Shown here in pieces: positions 34,479-43,700 of a stretch of DNA of 64,000 nucleotides. Each line of letters opens with the position of its first letter. Positions within the stretch are counted from its first letter, which is position 1. Source of the stretch: Poriferisodalis sp965116245 (GTDB lineage: Bacteria; Actinomycetota; Acidimicrobiia; Acidimicrobiales; Poriferisodalaceae); NCBI GenBank assembly GCA_965116245.1, contig OZ220497.1:2418001-2482000 (forward strand), given 5' to 3'. Position numbers and translations under genes: made by a program. The notes beneath the pieces are model-generated. The model saw only the letters and a program-made list of their open reading frames with translations. It made no database searches and was not told where the DNA came from.

Positions 34479-34597
34479 ATCAGACCCATTTGGCGCTCGA
34501 ACCCTGCTAACACGGTCAACCATGAGTGGCTAACGACCATCAATGCACGCGACCACGACACAAGACGTTCCAGGCCGAGCCTGACTAAGGTGCGCCC

Positions 34598-35236
34598 ATG
34601 GCAGCGGTAGATCACTTAGTCGTTGCGGCGCCCAACCTTCAGACGGGAACCGCCTACATAGAGGAACTCGTGGGCATGCGCGCTGCACCGGGTGGACCTC
34701 ACCCAGGCCTCGGCACCCGTAACACACTGCTGTCGCTCGGCGACGCCGTCTATCTGGAGATCATCGCTCCCGACCCCGAGCAGCCTGAACCGGCAAATCC
34801 GCGGCCGATGGGCATAGACGACTTGAATGCTCCCAAGCTCGCCACATTTGCGATTCACGCTTCGGACAGCGAAACGATCACCGATGTAGTCAACGCCATG
34901 CGCGGCTGCGGCGAAGATCTGAGCGAGGTCATATCGATGAGTCGCGTGAAGCCTGATGGCGAGGAAATTCACTGGTCGCTGACGCCCTCGAACGCGGGAC
35001 TCACCCAAGACGCGGGGCTAGTGCCATTCGTCATTGAGTGGGGCGACACAGCACATCCGGCCACCGTGACACCCACTGGATGCCAGTTGGTGTCTATGTC
35101 GGTCACGCATCCCAATCCGGACCGTTTCCGGAAGCTCTACAACACGATCGGCATCAACGTCGAGGTAGCCGCAGGTAACGACATCAGCCTTGAAGCTGTG
35201 CTTGACACACCTAACGGACAGATCACACTGCGCTGA
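34598..35236 (+). CDS. VOC-superfamily protein (glyoxalase-like domain)
   Basis: 212 residues. VOC-fold modules show as AVDHLVVAAPNLQTGTAYIE with the first metal-type His5, then GTRNTLLSLGDAVYLEIIAP with Glu in the metal position, and a second half with LVSMSVTHPNPDRFRKLY. It belongs to the glyoxalase_3-like group of unknown specificity, proteins often of 200-220 residues. Start ATG 34598 has no obvious ribosome site (CTAAGGTG about nine bases upstream is the best). It is a single gene; catalysis on a small carbonyl compound is only a guess. Confidence 0.8.
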   Translation: MAAVDHLVVAAPNLQTGTAYIEELVGMRAAPGGPHPGLGTRNTLLSLGDAVYLEIIAPDPEQPEPANPRPMGIDDLNAPKLATFAIHASDSETITDVVNAMRGCGEDLSEVISMSRVKPDGEEIHWSLTPSNAGLTQDAGLVPFVIEWGDTAHPATVTPTGCQLVSMSVTHPNPDRFRKLYNTIGINVEVAAGNDISLEAVLDTPNGQITLR

Positions 35237-35319
35237 AACACCTTGGCTGGGGGCGCACCTCACCTCGCAGGTCTTCGCCCCGCAGCGATGTTCAACGGTA
35301 TGTGCAAGAGGTCGGCCAG

Positions 35320-35985
35320 CTAGTCACTCAGGCGCCAATCCACGGGCTCGCGGCCCGCAGCTATCAGAGCTTCGTTCGCTCGGCTAAACGGCTTACTTCC
35401 GAAGAAGCCCTCATGAGCGCTGAACGGAGATGGGTGCGTCGATTCGATGACCACATGGCGGTCTAAGTCAATTAGCGCCTTTTTGTGGCGCGCAAACGCA
35501 CCCCACAAGATGAACACCACCCGCTCAGGCTTGGCGCTGACCGCCCGAATCACCTCATCGGTGAAGGTCTGCCACCCCGACGAACGATGTGAAGCCGCTT
35601 GCCTGGCACGCACTGTCAAGAACGAGTTCAACAGCAGCACACCTTGGCGCGCCCAAGCCTCCAAGTTGCCATGAGAGGGTGGCGCAATTCCCAAATCGTC
35701 TCGCAGCTCCTGAAAAATGTTCTGCAGTGAGGGCGGTGGTGGACGCCCTTGGGGCACCGAGAAACACAGCCCGTGCGCCTGGCCAGGGTGGTGATATGGG
35801 TCCTGGCCAAGGATCAGCACTTTCACGTCGGCATATGGCGTCAAATGCAGTGCAGCGAAGACTTGCTCTTCGGGCGGGTAAATGTCTCGGCGGGCACGTT
35901 CTTTGGTCAGGAACTGTTGCAGCTTCGACCAATACGGCTTCTCGAACTCAGCTCGCAGTATCGGGTTCCAGTCTGTGCGTGGCAT
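35320..35985 (-). CDS. ung: Uracil-DNA glycosylase
   Basis: Family 1 UDG, 221 residues, removing uracil from DNA at the start of base-excision repair. The water-activating motif is GQDPYHHPGQAHGLCFSVP; the uracil-pocket Asn lies in VLLLNSFLTVR; and the DNA-intercalation loop is HPSPFSAHEGFFGSKPFSRAN with the catalytic His. All key residues are present. It starts at ATG 35985, 18 bases after the phosphotransferase stop, so the two may share a transcript. Confidence 0.97.
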   Translation of the reverse strand: MPRTDWNPILRAEFEKPYWSKLQQFLTKERARRDIYPPEEQVFAALHLTPYADVKVLILGQDPYHHPGQAHGLCFSVPQGRPPPPSLQNIFQELRDDLGIAPPSHGNLEAWARQGVLLLNSFLTVRARQAASHRSSGWQTFTDEVIRAVSAKPERVVFILWGAFARHKKALIDLDRHVVIESTHPSPFSAHEGFFGSKPFSRANEALIAAGREPVDWRLSD

Positions 35986-36003
35986 AGCAACAGGCCGGAC
36001 GCG

Positions 36004-37221
36004 TCAGGCGATTCCGGCAGCGGCGGCAGCCGAAAGCTCAATGCCACGCCCTATGCGAGCTCGGTACAAGTCCAAATCCACGTCGTCGGCGGGCTTTTGG
36101 CCCCGCATGTAGCGGGCGTACACGCCGTGGATGATACATGCCGATTTCCAGTGGTTGAAGCTCACGTAGTACTGCAACTGCGTCAAGTCGGCACCGGTGC
36201 GCTGCTCGTATCGTTCAATAAGTTCATTCCGGCCGACAAAGCCATCAACAAGCGTGGGCGGATTTGAGCCTTCAAGTACGTCGTCATCGGGCTCGGTCCA
36301 CCCGTTCAGCGCGTAGGCAAAGTCCGCCAGCGGGTCCCCCAGCGTGGAGATTTCCCAGTCCAACACTGCCTGCAGTTCACCGTTCAGGTTGAACAGGCAG
36401 TTGTGTAGGCCGTAGTCGCCATGCACCACCCGCGCGGCGCCCTGCACTGGTTTACGTTCGAGCAAGAAGTCGTGCAGCTCATGCACCACAGTTGTGTCGT
36501 ACCGAGCTGCTTCCGCGGAAGCTGTCCATGACCGGTACCACGTGCGGATCTGGCGGCCAACATAATCCTCGGCCTTACCGAGATCACCTAAGCCAACTTC
36601 GTCGGGTCGAATGGAGTGCAAGGCTGCGAGCACATCCATGAACGACATGCCAACGTGGGCCCGTCCTTCGGCCGTGAGGTGCTCGCGGGCGTCTGCCGAC
36701 TCAAACATCGGCTTGCCTTCCACGTAACTCATCACGTAGAAGTGAGCGCCGGTGACCTCAGGGTCCTCGCAGTAGCCGTAGGCAGTAGCGACCGGTACAT
36801 CGGTGGGTCCTAAGCCGCTGATGATCTTGAACTCGCGACCCATGTCGTGTGCTTTTGGCAGCAATTCGCCCATGGGTGGACGGCGTACCACCGCGGTTGT
36901 GCCATCGGTGGCGGTCAATTTGTAGGTCAGATTGCTGTGACCACCCTCCAACTGCGTCCAGTCGAATGGCGGCGCCAGACCGTCAACGTTCTCGCAGATC
37001 CAGGCCTCCACCGCAGGCACGTCGTACCCGAGCACTGGGCCAGCGTCGGTTGGGCCTGAGTCGGTCGGGCCCGAGTCTGTCGGGCTTAGTTCTGTCGGGT
37101 CGGTCTTTATTGGGCTCGTGTCCATTGGGTTTGACTCCATCGGGCCTGTCTTTGTTGGTTTTGCACCTGTTGAGCTTTCCGGTGTTGCATCTGGTCCGCC
37201 GTTGACCATCTCGTCCCCCAC
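36004..37221 (-). CDS. APH/ACAD10-like phosphotransferase
   Basis: 405 residues. Aminoglycoside-phosphotransferase fold of the group found with acyl-CoA dehydrogenases in actinobacteria: WTQLEGGHSNLTYKLTATDG, TAVVRRPPMGELLPKAHDM (nucleotide-binding Arg/Lys), catalytic loop VVHGDYGLHNCLFN with Asp and Asn, and AVLDWEISTLGDPLADFAYA. In the animal homologue ACAD10 such a kinase phosphorylates 4-hydroxy fatty acids; a similar role here is inference. The first 60 residues are a Pro/Thr/Ser/Asp-rich run of five-residue repeats (PTDSG) encoded by 15-bp DNA repeats, not part of the fold. The true start may lie nearer residue 62. Confidence 0.87.
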   Translation of the reverse strand: MGDEMVNGGPDATPESSTGAKPTKTGPMESNPMDTSPIKTDPTELSPTDSGPTDSGPTDAGPVLGYDVPAVEAWICENVDGLAPPFDWTQLEGGHSNLTYKLTATDGTTAVVRRPPMGELLPKAHDMGREFKIISGLGPTDVPVATAYGYCEDPEVTGAHFYVMSYVEGKPMFESADAREHLTAEGRAHVGMSFMDVLAALHSIRPDEVGLGDLGKAEDYVGRQIRTWYRSWTASAEAARYDTTVVHELHDFLLERKPVQGAARVVHGDYGLHNCLFNLNGELQAVLDWEISTLGDPLADFAYALNGWTEPDDDVLEGSNPPTLVDGFVGRNELIERYEQRTGADLTQLQYYVSFNHWKSACIIHGVYARYMRGQKPADDVDLDLYRARIGRGIELSAAAAAGIA

Positions 37222-37240
37222 GCCGGTTGTGATTGCGTCG

Positions 37241-37300
37241 GTGTTGAGCCCGGTCGTGTAGAGCCCCGTCTTGTAGAACCCTGTGTTGGGCCGAACCCTG
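37241..37300 (-). repeat. Degenerate 15-bp tandem repeat upstream of the phosphotransferase gene
   Basis: Four units start at 37241, 37256, 37271 and 37286 (GTGTTGAGCCCGGTC, GTGTAGAGCCCCGTC, TTGTAGAACCCTGTG and a weaker fourth). They lie 20 to 80 bases upstream of the start codon; a related 15-bp periodicity also runs inside the gene's 5' end (about 37040-37170). Confidence 0.7.
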
Positions 37301-37489
37301 ACACTAAGTGACGCGCTGTCGGCACACTATGGCCGCCGCAAGCTAGCCATGCTCGCCTATTCGCCGGAACCCGCGACACTAGCGTTCAAGTACTTGGGGC
37401 TTGCCCTCGTGGCCTGAGCGCACACATGTTCTTTTGTGCTTTGAAGAGCGCTTTGAAGCAGCGGGACGGCGGCCGCTAGCGTCGCCTCC

Positions 37490-38962
37490 ATGAACCAGCA
37501 AGCTGAGGGTGTTTCTACAGCGTCAACCTCACCGCCAGCGCACATGACCGCGGCTGAGTTTCGGGAACACGGCCGCGCCGTCATCGACTGGATTGCGGAC
37601 TACTGGGAGCGTGTGGCGACGTTGCCGGTGGCCTCAACGATGCAGCCTGGACAAGTCCGGTCACTGCTGCCCGACGAAGCGCCCGAGCAACCCGAACCCT
37701 TCGAAGACTTGCTCGCGGACCTGGACCGAGTGGTGCTGCCAGGCGTTACCCACTGGCAGCATCCCGGCTGGTTTGCTTACTTCCCAGCGAACAATTCCGC
37801 TCCATCTGTGCTGGCCGACACGGTGTCCGCGGGTCTAGGGCTAATCGGGCTGCTGTGGTCTGCCTCTCCGGCGGTGACCGAAATCGAAAGCCAAATGCTG
37901 GATTGGCTAGTAGACTTAAACGGCTTGCCCGCTCACTGGAAGACCACCTCCCGCGGCGGTGGTGTGCTACAGGGCAGCGCTTCAGATGCGACTCACATAG
38001 CTCTAGTTGCCGCCCGTCACCGTGCAACGCAAAGCACCTCCCGACCTGCTACCGAGATGGCGGCCTACACCTCAGCTCAGGCGCACAGCTCGGTCACCAA
38101 GGGCGCCAACGTCGCTGGCTACGGCCATGTTCGCCTTATCGAGACCGACGTGTACCACGCCATGCGACCTGACGCGCTGCGTGACGCGGTCTCGGCCGAT
38201 GCCGCTAACGGTTTAGTGCCCACATTCGTTTGTTCAACTGTTGGCACAACCGGCACTACGGCAGTTGACCCGGTGCGGTCGGTGGCTGCAGTAGCAACCG
38301 ATTACGGCCTTTGGCATCACGTCGACGCCGCATATGCGGGAACGGCAATGATCTGTCCCGAGTTCCGACACCACAACGACGGCATAGAGCTAGTCGATAG
38401 CTACGTGTTCAATCCACACAAGTGGATGATGGTGAACTTTGACTGCTCGGCGTTCTACGTGTCGGATCGGCTAGCTCTCACTGACGCTTTGTCTATTGAT
38501 CCACCGTATCTGCGTAACGTCCATAGCGATGCGGGAGATGTCATTGACTACCGAAACTGGCAGGTGCCACTTGGACGCCGTTTCCGAGCTCTGAAACTTT
38601 GGTGGGTGCTGCGTAGCTACGGTGCGCAGGGCATTCGCCAGATGGTGCGTCACCATGTCGCAATGGCCCAGGAGTTCGCTCAGAGACTCCGCGACGACCC
38701 TCGCTTTGAAATAGTGGCGCCTCACCCGTTTTCGCTGGTGTGTTTTCGCTGTCGAGCGGCCGACGCCTCGCAGGCATCGGCTCAAGCGGCCGATCGGGCC
38801 ACCGACGCCGTAGCGGCGGCGGTGAACAACAGCGGCCTCGCTTACTTAACCCCTTCCAAGCTGGACGGACGCAGCATCATCCGAGTGGCAATCGGTCAAT
38901 CCCACACTGATCGCGAACACACCGATCAGCTATGGAAGGCCATCAGCGAGGCCGCCGAGTAG
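37490..38962 (+). CDS. Group II pyridoxal-dependent (aromatic amino acid) decarboxylase
   Basis: 490 residues. The PLP lysine lies in FNPHKWMMVNFDCSAF (about residue 311), the PLP-stacking His and Asp in LWHHVDAAYAGTAM, and the substrate region in HWQHPGWFAYFPANNSAPS. This is the aromatic-L-amino-acid decarboxylase branch, able to make tryptamine, tyramine or phenylethylamine; which one is not readable. The C-terminal part has RRFRALKLWWVLRSYGAQGI and ends normally. It is monocistronic and divergent from the phosphotransferase gene. Confidence 0.92.
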   Translation: MNQQAEGVSTASTSPPAHMTAAEFREHGRAVIDWIADYWERVATLPVASTMQPGQVRSLLPDEAPEQPEPFEDLLADLDRVVLPGVTHWQHPGWFAYFPANNSAPSVLADTVSAGLGLIGLLWSASPAVTEIESQMLDWLVDLNGLPAHWKTTSRGGGVLQGSASDATHIALVAARHRATQSTSRPATEMAAYTSAQAHSSVTKGANVAGYGHVRLIETDVYHAMRPDALRDAVSADAANGLVPTFVCSTVGTTGTTAVDPVRSVAAVATDYGLWHHVDAAYAGTAMICPEFRHHNDGIELVDSYVFNPHKWMMVNFDCSAFYVSDRLALTDALSIDPPYLRNVHSDAGDVIDYRNWQVPLGRRFRALKLWWVLRSYGAQGIRQMVRHHVAMAQEFAQRLRDDPRFEIVAPHPFSLVCFRCRAADASQASAQAADRATDAVAAAVNNSGLAYLTPSKLDGRSIIRVAIGQSHTDREHTDQLWKAISEAAE

Positions 38963-39037
38963 CTGCCGCCAGCGGGTGCTTGTCGCAGCGCTTATATGAG
39001 CCAGGCCAATCCAGCGGGACAATCCGGCAGGACAAAT

Positions 39038-40129
39038 TCAGCCAGGCAGACTGAAGGCGGTAAGCGCTTCCAACAAGCGATCGTTCTGTGGCGTGGTACC
39101 CAGGCTGATCCGCACACCCTCACCTTCAAAAGGCCGTGTCACTAAGCCCTGCTGTTCTAAGTGCGTGAAGAGTTCCATGGCAGGTTCTCCCACCGGCAGA
39201 TAGACGAAGTTGGCTTGGCTCGGTACAACCGGCCAGCCCATGTCGGCTATCGCCAAGCTGACGCGCTCCCGTTCAGCCACTATGGCGTCAACCCGCTCAG
39301 CCAACTCAGCAGCCGCAGCAGGCTCCAACGCTGCCAAAGCCGCTGCTTGGGCTACGCCGCTCACGATGAACGGCAGCGCCACCTTGTCGAGGGATGCGAT
39401 CACACTCGGATGCCCAACGCCGTAGCCGACTCGCAAACTGGCTAGACCGTACGCCTTAGAGAATGTGCGCAACACAAGTGCATTGGGGTGGGTTGGCAGT
39501 AGCGCGTCGATGGGGTCGGCCACCGCTGGGTCGGTGACGAACTCCCGGTAGGCCTCGTCGATCACCACAATCACGTCGGCTGGTACCGAAGCCAGCAGAC
39601 GTCGTAGTTGCGCGGTAGTGCAAACGGTGCCCGTGGGATTGTTGGGTGTGGACAGCACGATGATCTTGGTGCGATCTGTCACGGCTGCGGCCACCGCATC
39701 AAGATCGAATGCGTGGTCTACAAGTGGCGCCGTCACCGGTGTGGCCGCCGACACCGCACAAAACACTGGATGCACTTCGAATGAGCGCCAGGGGTAAACC
39801 ACCTCATCGCCCGGGTCAACGTAGGCAGCGAACAACTGCTGGAGCACGCCGACTGAACCCGAACCCACGGTGACGCAATCAATCCCGACCTTGTGACGCT
39901 TAGCTAGTGCTTCCCTGAGCGCCATGCAGCGGTGGTCGGGATAGCGGTTCATGCCCTGCACGGCATCGGCGGCTGCCGCGGCTACCGACGGCAATGGGTC
40001 GTTGGCGTTCTCGTTCGATGCCAGCTTGATCGCCTCGGCCAGACCATGCTCAACTTCGGCTTGAGCAGCAGATCGGCCCGGCTTGTATTCCGGCAGGCTG
40101 CTCACAGCCGCCCTGGGTCGTCCGATCAT
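39038..40129 (-). CDS. hisC: Histidinol-phosphate aminotransferase
   Basis: 363 residues from ATG 40129, chosen because GGGGGAGC (minus strand) lies about seven bases before it; the frame also opens at GTG 40153. Class I/II PLP aminotransferase: KLASNENANDPLPSVAAA, the PLP lysine in RTFSKAYGLASLRVGYG, NNPTGTVC, and the aromatic/His-phosphate binding DEAYREFV. HisC converts imidazole-acetol phosphate with glutamate in histidine synthesis; some members also act on phenylpyruvate. Other his genes are not adjacent, so an aromatic aminotransferase role is possible. Confidence 0.82.
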   Translation of the reverse strand: MIGRPRAAVSSLPEYKPGRSAAQAEVEHGLAEAIKLASNENANDPLPSVAAAAADAVQGMNRYPDHRCMALREALAKRHKVGIDCVTVGSGSVGVLQQLFAAYVDPGDEVVYPWRSFEVHPVFCAVSAATPVTAPLVDHAFDLDAVAAAVTDRTKIIVLSTPNNPTGTVCTTAQLRRLLASVPADVIVVIDEAYREFVTDPAVADPIDALLPTHPNALVLRTFSKAYGLASLRVGYGVGHPSVIASLDKVALPFIVSGVAQAAALAALEPAAAAELAERVDAIVAERERVSLAIADMGWPVVPSQANFVYLPVGEPAMELFTHLEQQGLVTRPFEGEGVRISLGTTPQNDRLLEALTAFSLPG

Positions 40130-40307
40130 GAACTCGCTCCCCCAGCTAGACACGTCTGCGGCAAGCTAGCGGCCACCTAGGGCCAACGGATCTAGGCCAT
40201 ATAGACGATAGAGATTGCGCCACCAAACGCGTGGGGAATAGCGGCTAGAGCGCTGTCCACGGCCAGGAACTTTTCTGGCAGTGTCGGCGATTTCACGACT
40301 AGCAACT

Positions 40308-40652
40308 TCAAGAAGACTGGTTGCGGGACGCTGAGCCAAGGTGTGGAAACTCCAGCGGACCGCTACGGCGGTGCCCTGTGGCGTCGGCTAGGAGCAATGC
40401 GTCAACAAGTCGTGCGCCGTGTTCTTCGGGGCTTGATGGTGGATCTATCTCAGGCTGCTTGGGTGCAAGCCTGAGTTCCAGGCGCTCGCCGGTCGCTGCG
40501 ATAAGCCGACGCATAGTGCCAACCGAGGGGTCTCGTCGTCCACACTCCAGGGCAGAAATGGCCGGTTGGCTGGAGCCAGCACGTTCGGCCAGGTCCTTCT
40601 GGCTCAGGCCATTACGCAGACGCGCCATACGCAGGAGTTCACCAGGCTGCAT
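40308..40652 (-). CDS. XRE-family repressor divergent from the methyltransferase gene
   Basis: 114 residues from ATG 40652. The helix-turn-helix spans about 4-55: ELLRMARLRNGLSQKDLAER, then AGSSQPAISALECGRRDPSV and TMRRLIAATGERLELRLAP. This antitoxin-like type often controls neighbouring nucleotidyltransferase or restriction genes. The remaining 50 residues are Pro/Arg/Ser-rich with HGARLVDALLLADATGHRR. The longer frame from 41066 overlaps the methyltransferase coding region and is rejected. It is likely to act as control protein for the divergent methyltransferase-helicase operon, delaying or limiting expression. Confidence 0.78.
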   Translation of the reverse strand: MQPGELLRMARLRNGLSQKDLAERAGSSQPAISALECGRRDPSVGTMRRLIAATGERLELRLAPKQPEIDPPSSPEEHGARLVDALLLADATGHRRSGPLEFPHLGSASRNQSS

Positions 40653-40664
40653 GACCCAAACGCT

Positions 40665-40686
40665 ACTATATCGAATAGAATATATG
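40665..40686. promoter_or_regulatory. AT-rich divergent promoter region
   Basis: An AT-rich island in otherwise GC-rich DNA. On the minus strand 40665-40670 reads TATAGT, a -10-like box only 13 bases from the XRE start codon, implying a very short leader. TAGAAT (40676-40681) could be a -10 for the opposite direction. TATAT and ATATA arms flank the centre, as an operator would. Confidence 0.45.
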
Positions 40687-40789
40687 CACCTCCTGGCGAC
40701 AACTGCACCGCAGTGATGTGCAGGTCGGCCAACGGTGCCGGTCGGCGGCTCCGCTTTCTTGTAGCAGCGGTGGCTTACGCTTCGGTGCC

Positions 40790-43700
40790 GTGAACGTCGA
40801 GGAACTGCTGAGCACAACACTCGCCTCAGGCGCAGCACACGAAGTGTCAGCAAAACCGGACACTTTGAGAACCGTGCAGTTCGGACACATACAGATTGCG
40901 TCCTTGCGACCATCCGGCTCCAATCGCAGTGTTGACTCCCGCATGAGCGCAGCTTGGAAAAGGCTCGTCGGCAATACGGACCTGAATCTGCTGTTGCTTG
41001 CCGATGACGACCGCTCCACCGGCAGCGTGCTGACGCTTGGACCGAGCTCGGCGAAGAACGCACCAATCCACAGCGTGCGCGCAGAGAAGTTGCTTACCGT
41101 GCTCGATGCGACTACCGGAATGACCGCCCTCGATTCGGTGCGCCATGTGAGTGGGGAAATCGTGCGGCTCGCCAGCGGAGGCGTCTTGTCTGGAGGCCTG
41201 CTGCCGCGTCACACGCTCCGTAAGCGACTTAAGCAAGACGAGCGCCTTCTCAGCACATGGGAGTCCGCCGCTGCCGACATGCACTTCAATGGGGATTGGA
41301 GGGCTCCGCTTGTTGCGTTGGGCTGGAACATCGAGCGGCTTGAGCCGATTGGTTATCTGTTGCGGTTCGATGATCGCCCTTCAGCAGTAGTGCTCCCCAA
41401 ACGCAATGCCGACGAGTTTGCGCGGATAAGCCCTGAAGACGGTCGACCTCCAGAGGGCGTGCTAGTAGCGGAATGTGCCAAGCAAGGCGCTCGCTACGGC
41501 ATCATGGCGCACAAGAACCGCTATCGACTGTTCGACTGCGAATCAACAACCGCTGCGGCAGATTGGCTTGACCTGGATGCGCCACGGCTAGAAGGCGACG
41601 ACCGTGCCCTAATTGGCTTGCTAGCACCCAACTACCTGGCTGGTGACGGGCTTGAGAAACTCCGCGACGAAGCTCGACTGTTCGGAGCCGAGTTGCGTAA
41701 GCGCCTCGACAGCACCATCAGAACGGAGGCGCTTCCGGCTCTGGCGGTCGGGTTGGAGCAATGGGCTCACGAACAGAAGCTCAATCTCGAGTCCGAAGAT
41801 TGTCGCTCGGAGCTACAGCAGGCCGCCATGACGCTGCTCTTCCGGCTGTTGTTCGTGCTCTACGCAGAGAGTTCAGGCTTCCTGCCGATGCATCTGCTTG
41901 CATATCGCCGCAGATCGCTATCGGAGCTTGTGGCCGAGACCCATGAGAAGTTAGGTGAACATTCAGGCGCGTCAACGGCGATCTGGTCCCAGGTAGGCCT
42001 GCTCTTTGGTGCGTTGCGCACCGGCAATGACGCTTGGGGCGTACCGGCCTACAACGGCGAACTGTTCGCTGCTACGCAGTTCGATGGCGCGGAATTGCTG
42101 GAGCGCATCACGCTCAGCGATCCCTGTTTCGCCCGAGTGCTCATCGCGCTCGGTCACGATGCCGAAGAGCGAGTCGGTGTTGACTACTCGTCGCTAGAGA
42201 TCGCCCACCTAGGCCACATCTACGAAACGCTGCTCAGCCTCCAGCTCACGCTTGCGACCCAACCAGTCCGCTACGACGGACGCCGCGATCAGTACATCGC
42301 CGACACAGACGAACCCGAAGTGCAAGCCGGTTCGCTGCTCTGGCAAACAAACGAAGGCGGTCGAAAAAGCGGCGGTGTCTACTACACACCCTCGTCGCTG
42401 GTGCATCACTTGGTCAAAGGAGCCGTCGAGCCAGCTTTCGAGAGTCACTTGCAACTCGTGAAGGACATTGCCAAGACAGACCCAGAGGCTGCCGCGGACC
42501 ATCTCCTAAGGTTCGCGGTGCTGGACCCGGCCTGCGGTAGTGCCCACTTTCTTGTTGCGGCTGCCCAGTGGCTCGCGGAACGCACACTGGTCTTCTTGGC
42601 AGAGACGCCACTGCCACCCATCAAGCGCAGGCTTGACGAACTGCGCGCTCATGGCCCCGGCGATACCAGTACTTCCGACCACGCGTTGCTACGCCGCCTT
42701 TTGCTCAAGCACTGCGTGTACGGCACCGACATAAGCCAAATGGGGGCGGAGATAGCCAGAGTCTCGTTATGGCTGGCATCATTTGTTCCTGGTCTATCGC
42801 TGGCTTACTTGGGGCGCAATGTCGTCGTCGGCAATGCACTCTTAGGTGTCGTTAGCCATGCATCTGTAGTAGAAGACGGCACGCTGCTAGCCAGAGACAT
42901 GATGACAAAACTCGCCGAGGCATCCGAAGCGGCTGTTCGGGTCGCCGCAATCGGGGATCGAACCCCCGATGAGGTGGCGCTCAGCGTAGAAGCAGATGAA
43001 GATGCCAAGAATGCCACCGAAGGCATGCGTCGGCTATTTGACTTGTGGGTCGCCGAGGGCTTTGGCCTCGAAAACGCCCGGCACCAAGCCGAGCTGCACG
43101 GCACCGCGATCATAGACGGCTCGACTGGCGAGTACGTTGAGAAACTGGTAGCTGAGGCGGCCGAGATCGCCGCTAAACACGGGTTACTGCACTGGCCGCT
43201 GGAGTTTCCGTCGGTGTTAACAGACGGGCGAGACGGTTTTGATGCGGTAATCGGTAACCCTCCATGGGAGGAATTGAAAGTAGAACGCCTGGCTTACTTT
43301 GGCTTGCATAGGCCCGGCTTGCAAGGGCTTGCGCAGAACTTACGCGACCGTGAACTAGCGCTAATGGCTGCTGATATGCCCGAACTCGAAGCCGCTTTCT
43401 TCGCCGAGGAACGGCGTGTGAATACCGAGCGACAAGCACTCGCATCGGGTGAGTACACAGCGACGCGAGGAGACCCCGACCTTTACAAGTATTTCTGCCA
43501 GCGCTATCGAAACCTACTTAAGCCTGGTGGCATGCTCGGCGTGGTACTACCAGGGAGTGCGTTCATCAACAAGGGTTCTGAGAGCTTCCGCGACTGGCTG
43601 TTCAATAGCGTGACCACCCAGCGCGTCGATCTATTAGTAAACACTGGACGTTGGGCATTCGACAGCACGCCTCAATACGACGTTGCTCTGATTACCGGTC

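Noticed and set aside
40653..41066. N-terminal extension of the XRE repressor
   Set aside because: The longer frame is antisense to the methyltransferase start and shared promoter; homology begins at ATG 40652.
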